From: an uncultured Rhodobacterales bacterium
GTDB taxonomy: Bacteria > Pseudomonadota > Alphaproteobacteria > Rhodobacterales > Rhodobacteraceae
Assembly: GCA_903845215.1 (NCBI GenBank)
Contig: CAIMWI010000023.1
Coordinates: 1-48,414 of the forward strand
Reading direction: 5' to 3'
DNA: 48,414 nucleotides
The notes beneath the pieces were generated by a model. That model did no database searches. It saw only the letters and a program-made list of their open reading frames with translations, and was not told where the DNA came from. Below are positions 43,655 through 48,414 of this stretch, piece by piece. Each line of letters opens with the position of its first letter. Position 1 is the first letter of the stretch. The position numbers and the translations under genes were made by a program.

Positions 43655-45280
43655 GGCGCGTGCGGCGTCACGGGCGGCTTGGGTGACCGTATCGCCCGCC
43701 AGCATGCGGGCGATTTCCTCAACCCGCGCCTCGGGGGTCAGGGCGACAACCGTAGAGAGGGTGATGTCGTTTTCCACGCGTTTTTCCACCCGCCAGTGAT
43801 GCGCGCCCAAAGCGGCCACTTGGGGAGAATGGGTGACAACCAGCACCTGTGCATCCTGTGACAAATGTGCCAGACGGCGGCCCACGGCATCGGCCGTGGC
43901 CCCACCGACACCGCGGTCAATCTCGTCAAAGATCAGCGTCAGGCCGGGCGTTTGGCCTGTCAGGCAAACCTTCAACGCCAAAAGAAAGCGGCTCAACTCT
44001 CCGCCCGAGGCAATGCGGTTGAGGGCACCGGCAGGGGCGCCCGGGTTGGTGGCGACGGTAAAGGTGACCTCGTCTTGCCCATCGGGGCCGGGCTGTTGGG
44101 GGGCAAGTTCGGTGCGAAAGACAGCGCGTTCCATCTTTAGCGGGCCAAGTTCGCGCTGCATGGCGCTGTCCAGCCGCGCGCCAGCCAACCGGCGCGCTTG
44201 GGTCATGGCGTCAGCCTGGCGGGCAAAGTCACCCTCAGCCGCGCTAGCGGCTTGGCGCAAACGGACCAAACCGCGCTCGCCACCATCCAGCGCGTCCAGC
44301 CTTGCGCGCAAAACATCGGCATGAGGGCCCAGATCGTCGGGCAAGACCCCATGTTTGCGCGCCAGAGCGCGGATGGCAAACAGGCGTTCTTCGAGCCGTT
44401 CTAAGGCGGACTCGTCAAAATCAAGCGCCTCCAGGCAGCTTTCCACGCCAGATTGCGCCTCACCCAATTCTGCAATGGCACGTTCAAGGGCAGCAAGGGG
44501 GGCGTCAAGCCGTGTTTCGGCCTTGTCTGCCACACCGGCCAACCAGCGCAGCGCATCTTGCAAGGCCGGATCAGCCCCCTGCCCCAAGACCTGATGCGCC
44601 CGGGCGATGTCTTCGCGAATGCGCGCTGCGCCCTGCATAGATCGGCGTTGGGTGTCAAGAGTTGCCTCTTCACCGGCCTTTGGATCAAGCTTGTTCAACT
44701 CGGCCACAGCGTGGCGCAGAAAATCCTCTTCGGCGCGGATTGCGGCTAGCGCAACTTCGGCCGCAGCCAGATCACGCAAGGCATCGGCCCTTGCCCGCCA
44801 AGCGGCGCGCAAGCCTGACAGATCAAGGGCTGCAAAACTGTCCAGCAACTGGCGATGGCCGCGCGGGTTTAGCAGGCCACGATCATCGTGCTGGCCGTGC
44901 AGTTCAACCAAAGTCTCTGACAGATCCCGCAGCACCTCACCCGAGGCGCGGCGATCGTTGACAAAAGCGCTTTTGCGGCCATCTGCACTGTTGATGCGCC
45001 GCAAGATCAACTCATCCGCAGGTTCAAGCCCTGCAGCTTTCAGCACGGCACGGGCAGCGTGATCTTGGGGCAGGTCAAAGACGGCCGTCACCTCTCCCTG
45101 ATCGGCGCCTGAACGCACCAAATCAGCGCGACCGCGCCAGCCAAGCACAAAGCCCAAAGCGTCCAGCAAAATGGATTTGCCCGCGCCCGTTTCGCCCGTC
45201 AGCACGTTCAGGCCCGGCTGAAACGACAGATCCAGCCGATCGATGATCAGCACATCGCGGATTTCAAGGATGCGTAACAT
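43637..45280 (-). CDS. recN: DNA repair protein RecN
   Basis: 547 residues from MLRILEIRDVLIIDRLDL (ATG 45280; a GTG one codon upstream is also possible). An SMC-like ATPase with Walker A GETGAGKSILLD (29-40) and the C-terminal Walker B LTLIFDEIDRGVGG, with IASGGELSRFLLALK as ABC signature. The middle is a Leu/Ala-rich coiled-coil arm. It acts in double-strand break repair. It lies 24 bases after bamD, so it is probably in the lpxC-bamD transcript. I see no LexA box directly before it. Confidence 0.96.
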   Translation of the reverse strand: MLRILEIRDVLIIDRLDLSFQPGLNVLTGETGAGKSILLDALGFVLGWRGRADLVRSGADQGEVTAVFDLPQDHAARAVLKAAGLEPADELILRRINSADGRKSAFVNDRRASGEVLRDLSETLVELHGQHDDRGLLNPRGHRQLLDSFAALDLSGLRAAWRARADALRDLAAAEVALAAIRAEEDFLRHAVAELNKLDPKAGEEATLDTQRRSMQGAARIREDIARAHQVLGQGADPALQDALRWLAGVADKAETRLDAPLAALERAIAELGEAQSGVESCLEALDFDESALERLEERLFAIRALARKHGVLPDDLGPHADVLRARLDALDGGERGLVRLRQAASAAEGDFARQADAMTQARRLAGARLDSAMQRELGPLKMERAVFRTELAPQQPGPDGQDEVTFTVATNPGAPAGALNRIASGGELSRFLLALKVCLTGQTPGLTLIFDEIDRGVGGATADAVGRRLAHLSQDAQVLVVTHSPQVAALGAHHWRVEKRVENDITLSTVVALTPEARVEEIARMLAGDTVTQAARDAARALLAGG

Positions 45281-45304
45281 CACGCCATCCGCAGGCTTTT
45301 GGGG

Positions 45305-46162
45305 TCACAGCCACTCGCCCTTGATCATCTGCCGATAAATGGTTGACAGCCAGCCCGTGCCCTTGGCTTCGGGTGCCAAGCCCTGCTTTTTCAGCAGGTT
45401 AAAAGCGTCAACGTAAAAGGGGCTGGATTTGTAGTTATAGCCCAAAATGGCACCGGCGGTCTGCGCCTCGTCGGGTAGGCCAAGGGCCAGATAGCATTCG
45501 ACCAAACGTTCCAGCGCCTCAGCCGTCTGGGCGGTGTTTTGGTAATCTTGAACCACTGTGCGAAAGCGGTTCAAAGCGGCGCTGTATTGGCGCTTTTTAA
45601 GATAATAGCGTCCAATTTCCATTTCTTTGGCGGCCAGATGGTCAAAAGCCAAATCGAATTTCATCATGGCAGATTTGGCATATTCGCTGTCGGGATATTG
45701 CTCGATCACAACGCGAAGGGCTTGCAGGGCTTGGAAGGTCAGGCCCTGATCGCGGCCCACCTCGTCGATTTGATCATAATAGGAAAGCGCCACAAGATAA
45801 TGAGCATAAGCCATATCTTCGCCTGCGGGGTAGAACTCGATATAGCGTTGGGCAGCGACGCGCGATTCGTCGTAGTTCTTTGTTTTATGCAGCGTAAAGG
45901 CCTGCATGATCACGGCGCGCTTAGCCCATTCCGTATAAGGATAAAGCCGTTCCACATCTTGAAAATAGGTCAGGGCTGTCTTGGCGTTGGTTTTGGCATC
46001 GCCTTTGCCATCAAAGGCCAATTCGCCCTTCATATAGATTTGTTCAGCCGTCAAACTATCAAGAGGATTGGCGTCTGGTGTCTTTGGGCTGCAAGCGGCC
46101 AGTGCGGCCAAAATCAGCGCAATTCCCAGACCGCGCCGTAAGCTTGACCTTGCCATTGCCAT
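45305..46162 (-). CDS. bamD: Outer membrane assembly lipoprotein BamD
   Basis: 285 residues from the ATG at 46162 (a second ATG is two codons on). Lipoprotein signal with lipobox LAAC at Cys24. TPR-type repeats follow: AEQIYMKGELAF, YFQDVERLYPYTEWAKRA, DESRVAAQRYIEFYPAGED, LRVVIEQYPDSEYAKSA, FRTVVQDYQNTAQTAEALER. These are the typical BamD (ComL/YfiO) helices. Part of the BamA complex folding outer-membrane proteins, anchored to the inner leaflet of the outer membrane. It comes 119 bases after lpxC. Confidence 0.96.
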   Translation of the reverse strand: MAMARSSLRRGLGIALILAALAACSPKTPDANPLDSLTAEQIYMKGELAFDGKGDAKTNAKTALTYFQDVERLYPYTEWAKRAVIMQAFTLHKTKNYDESRVAAQRYIEFYPAGEDMAYAHYLVALSYYDQIDEVGRDQGLTFQALQALRVVIEQYPDSEYAKSAMMKFDLAFDHLAAKEMEIGRYYLKKRQYSAALNRFRTVVQDYQNTAQTAEALERLVECYLALGLPDEAQTAGAILGYNYKSSPFYVDAFNLLKKQGLAPEAKGTGWLSTIYRQMIKGEWL

Positions 46163-46281
46163 CGTCTTGCCTATCCCCAACCCATCGCGGCCTGACGCAA
46201 CCTGCGCCTTGCCATCCTTGAGGGTTTCCTAACACATAAAAATCCAAGGCGCAAAACGGCTTTCACCGCAGAGGCGCAGGC

Positions 46282-47202
46282 TTAGGCGTAAAGCGGGAAA
46301 TCCCCGCGATGCACGCCAACACCGGGCAACTTACCGCCCGCCAAGGCATCGCAATCATCCATGACAAAAGCGCCCGGCGTGGTGAAAAGCTTATGGAGCA
46401 GCCGGTTTGTCAGGGCATGACCCGCCCGAACCCCCGTATAGCGGGCCAAAAGCGGCGCGCCGGCCAAAGAAAGATCGCCCAAAGCATCCAACATTTTGTG
46501 GCGCACAGGTTCGTCGGCATAACGCAAACCGCCCGGAGACAGCACCTTGTCGCCATCAAACACCACGGCATTGTCCAGCGTCCCACCTTGGGCAAGGCCC
46601 AAAGCGCGCATCGCCTCGACATCTGACTGCCGACAGAACGTACGCGAATCGCACAGTTCGCGCACAAAGGCGCCGTTGGCCATGTTCAGGTGGCGCGATT
46701 GCTGGCCTATGCCGCCTTCAGCGAAGTCGATTCGAAAGTCGATCTCAAGCATTTCAGCGGGATCTAGGCGCGCAATAGCTGCACCGTCTTGCACCTCAAC
46801 CGGAAGAAGAACGCGAATGGCGCGGGCGGGGGCCGATTGGGGTTGAATGCCCTTGGCCATAATGGCCGCAACAAATGGCGCGGCAGACCCGTCAAGGATC
46901 GGCACTTCAGGGCCGTCAATTTCGATCAAGGCGTTGTTCACGGCCAAACCGGCCAGTGCCGCCATCAGATGTTCAATGGTGGACACCTGCACGCCGTCGT
47001 CATTGGCGATTTGGGTGCACAGTTTTGAGGCAACGACCGCATCCCAGCGCGCGGCCACCAAAGGATCGCCTTTGCGCAAATCGGTGCGGCGAAACCAAAT
47101 GCCATAATCGGCCGAAGCGGGACGAATAACCAAATGCACGGGCTTGCCACTGTGCAGGCCCGTACCTTTAAAGCTTACCGCCGATTTGACCGTATTTTGC
47201 AC
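46282..47202 (-). CDS. lpxC: UDP-3-O-acyl-N-acetylglucosamine deacetylase
   Basis: 306 residues from a GTG start at 47202 (read MQNTVKSAVSFKG), chosen because it aligns with other LpxC starts and has AGAGGT six bases upstream. The open frame runs 52 codons further but has an unlikely sequence. Zinc ligands His78 (TIEHLM), His235 and Asp239 (RHKMLDALGDL), the base Glu77 and His262 (GH) are intact. It carries out the committed step of lipid A synthesis. The leader contains a terminator-like hairpin. It lies downstream of ftsZ on the same strand, as in many proteobacteria. Confidence 0.95.
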   Translation of the reverse strand: MQNTVKSAVSFKGTGLHSGKPVHLVIRPASADYGIWFRRTDLRKGDPLVAARWDAVVASKLCTQIANDDGVQVSTIEHLMAALAGLAVNNALIEIDGPEVPILDGSAAPFVAAIMAKGIQPQSAPARAIRVLLPVEVQDGAAIARLDPAEMLEIDFRIDFAEGGIGQQSRHLNMANGAFVRELCDSRTFCRQSDVEAMRALGLAQGGTLDNAVVFDGDKVLSPGGLRYADEPVRHKMLDALGDLSLAGAPLLARYTGVRAGHALTNRLLHKLFTTPGAFVMDDCDALAGGKLPGVGVHRGDFPLYA

Positions 47203-47212
47203 CAGCACCTCT

Positions 47213-47238
47213 AAAAAAACCCCGCAAGCAGGCTGCGG
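47213..47238 (-). terminator. Terminator-like hairpin in the lpxC leader
   Basis: On the minus strand CCGCA-loop-TGCGG (47238-47222) is followed by GG and seven Ts (47219-47213), then the lpxC ribosome site and GTG. The stem is short (5 bp plus a possible G-T) but the T-tract is excellent. It could be an attenuator for lpxC. Confidence 0.5.
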
Positions 47239-47297
47239 ATCGTTCTGACTTATGACGTTTTTAACGCGCAAGGCAGGCAAGCTCAATTCACGCTTTG

Positions 47298-47305
47298 TGA
47301 CGTCA
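47298..47305. promoter_or_regulatory. TGACGTCA palindrome in the ftsZ/lpxC spacer
   Basis: An 8-bp palindrome 96 bases upstream of the lpxC start. The region between it and the ftsZ terminator is AT-rich and could hold the lpxC promoter. No known regulator is assigned. Confidence 0.3.
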
Positions 47306-47345
47306 TGTAACAATCCAAAATGCGAACAACTCATTGATAAGAAAT

Positions 47346-47380
47346 AAAAAAAGCCCAAGGTTTGAACCCGGGCTTTTCTA
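47346..47380 (-). terminator. Intrinsic terminator of ftsZ
   Basis: On the minus strand AAAAGCCCGGGTTC-AAACC-TTGGGCTTTTTTTATT: outer arms AAAAGCCC/GGGCTTTT (47377-47370 with 47356-47349) and inner GGTT/AACC, ending in a run of Ts. It starts 27 bases after the ftsZ stop and separates ftsZ from lpxC. Confidence 0.88.
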
Positions 47381-47403
47381 CATCTTTCAAGGGACCGCTT
47401 GGG

Positions 47404-48414
47404 TCAGTTTGCCTGCCTGCGCAAGAATGCGGGAATTTCCAACCGGTCTTGATCGGACGACGGCTCTGCTTCGTCATCATAACTGGTGACGGGGGGCTGG
47501 GCGCGCTGCGGTTGGGCTGCTTCGGCGCTGCCGCCCGACATGCGGCTGATCAACGACCCGATGCCAAAGCGGGGGCGTTCTGCCACTTTGGGCGCGGCAG
47601 GGGCCATAACGCGGGCGGCCTGCGGGGCGGGCGCCCTGCTGACGGCGGCTTGCAGGCGTGCCATCGCCTCGGGCGAGGGCGAACCCATGGGGCGCGGGCG
47701 CGGCGCGATGAAATTGGCCGCGTCATTTTCGCGTGGCATGGCTTGGGTGACTTGCGCAGGGCGCTGCTCTTCTGCCGGGCGATAGACGGGGGCGGGCACT
47801 TCGTCGACTTCGGGGGTGAAGCTGCGCGGTTGTTCGAATTGGGCGCGCACGGGTGCAGGTTCCGGTTCAGCCACGACGGGTGCCTTTTGGACAACGGGGG
47901 CTTCAACCACCGGCGCGGGCTTTAGCGGTTCGTGCATCGAGCGGCGGGCGTGTGGCGGTTCGACCTTGGCGTTCTTGATGTCGATGCCAGTCGCCACGAC
48001 CGACACGCGCAGCACACCTTCCATCGTGGTGTCCAAGGTAGAGCCGACGATGATATTCGCGTCAGGATCAACCTTTTCGCGGATGATATTGGCCGCCTCG
48101 TCCAGTTCAAACAAGGTCAGGTCATAGCCACCGGTGATGTTGATCAGCACACCCTTGGCACCATGCAGGCTGATTTCATCCAAAAGCGGGTTGGCAATCG
48201 CCTTTTCAGCCGCCTGCACGGCGCGGTCGTCACCCGAAGCTTCGCCGGTGCCCATCATGGCCTTGCCCATCTCGTCCATCACGGCGCGTACATCGGCAAA
48301 ATCTAGGTTAATCAAGCCAGGGCGAACCATCAGGTCGGTCACACCTTTCACGCCTTGATACAAAACGTCGTCCGCCATCGCGAAGGCTTCGGTAAAGGTG
48401 GTGCGTTCGTTGGC
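47404..48414 (-). CDS. ftsZ: Cell division protein FtsZ (C-terminal part, runs off the window)
   Basis: 336 residues are visible. The frame stays open to the last base, and the N-terminal GTP-binding part lies outside. Visible are the end of the GTPase domain ([20 protein letters not shown]) and its activation domain ([40 protein letters not shown]), then a long Pro/Ala-rich linker (about 170 residues from the window start on) and the conserved C-terminal peptide [10 protein letters not shown] that binds FtsA/ZipA-type partners. FtsZ polymerises into the division ring. The linker is long, as is common in alphaproteobacteria. Confidence 0.96.
   Translation of the reverse strand, partial: ANERTTFTEAFAMADDVLYQGVKGVTDLMVRPGLINLDFADVRAVMDEMGKAMMGTGEASGDDRAVQAAEKAIANPLLDEISLHGAKGVLINITGGYDLTLFELDEAANIIREKVDPDANIIVGSTLDTTMEGVLRVSVVATGIDIKNAKVEPPHARRSMHEPLKPAPVVEAPVVQKAPVVAEPEPAPVRAQFEQPRSFTPEVDEVPAPVYRPAEEQRPAQVTQAMPRENDAANFIAPRPRPMGSPSPEAMARLQAAVSRAPAPQAARVMAPAAPKVAERPRFGIGSLISRMSGGSAEAAQPQRAQPPVTSYDDEAEPSSDQDRLEIPAFLRRQAN

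Overview
The window looks like ordinary chromosome from an alphaproteobacterium of the Rhodobacterales (Rhodobacteraceae or Roseobacteraceae type). The GC content and codon use are high and even. The order ctaC-ctaB-small membrane protein-ctaG-ctaE-SURF1-thrC-M16 peptidase-GNAT is typical of that group. The F1-ATPase zeta subunit, a DddQ-like DMSP lyase, a split methionine synthase and a GAAC-N7-GAAC LexA box all point the same way. I see no rRNA, tRNA, CRISPR array, prophage, transposase or attachment site. About 47 protein genes fill the window, and no gene-free gap exceeds 300 bases. These assignments come from reading motifs and lengths, with no database search.

Layout. 1-9.5 kb: FAD oxidoreductase, RarD permease, GatB, a small lytic transglycosylase, PepN, a double SRPBCC protein, an EcsC protein and a GNAT. 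9.7-13.9 kb: flavin reductase, DddQ-type cupin, Apt, a GlcD/D2HGDH-type FAD dehydrogenase and a RimJ-type GNAT. 13.3-20.9 kb: a tightly packed minus-strand run from ctaC (cytochrome c oxidase subunit II) through heme O synthase, Cox11 and subunit III to SURF1, threonine synthase and an M16 protease. 21-25 kb: TldD and Tex, convergent around a cluster of short hairpin repeats. 25-34 kb: a sugar block with an inosose dehydratase gene behind an IolR-like palindrome, a ROK repressor, and a divergent xylFHGBA operon (xylose ABC import, xylulokinase, xylose isomerase). 34-37 kb: a vanadium haloperoxidase/PAP2 protein paired with an FG-GAP/UnbV exported protein. 37-39 kb: a zinc alcohol dehydrogenase, PurS, PurC and the ATPase zeta subunit. 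39-43.7 kb: a methionine-synthase-type set (homocysteine methyltransferase, corrinoid protein, DUF1638 protein), interrupted by an oppositely oriented radical SAM gene with a LexA-type box. 43.6-48.4 kb: RecN, BamD, LpxC and the C-terminal part of FtsZ.

The most interesting unexplained signals are non-coding. A two-part element recurs eight times at gene 3' ends: usually a GC-rich hairpin, then an AT-rich string close to GGATATTTGG-CACATATGAAAGG. Three copies keep the same hairpin loop while the stem changes with compensation. Other points are a consensus SOS box in front of a SplB-like radical SAM gene, an IolR-like GGAA-N6-TTCC palindrome before iolE, a terminator-like hairpin in the lpxC leader, a strong hairpin inside the xyl operon, and a CtaC whose CuA motif has Ser where Glu is expected.
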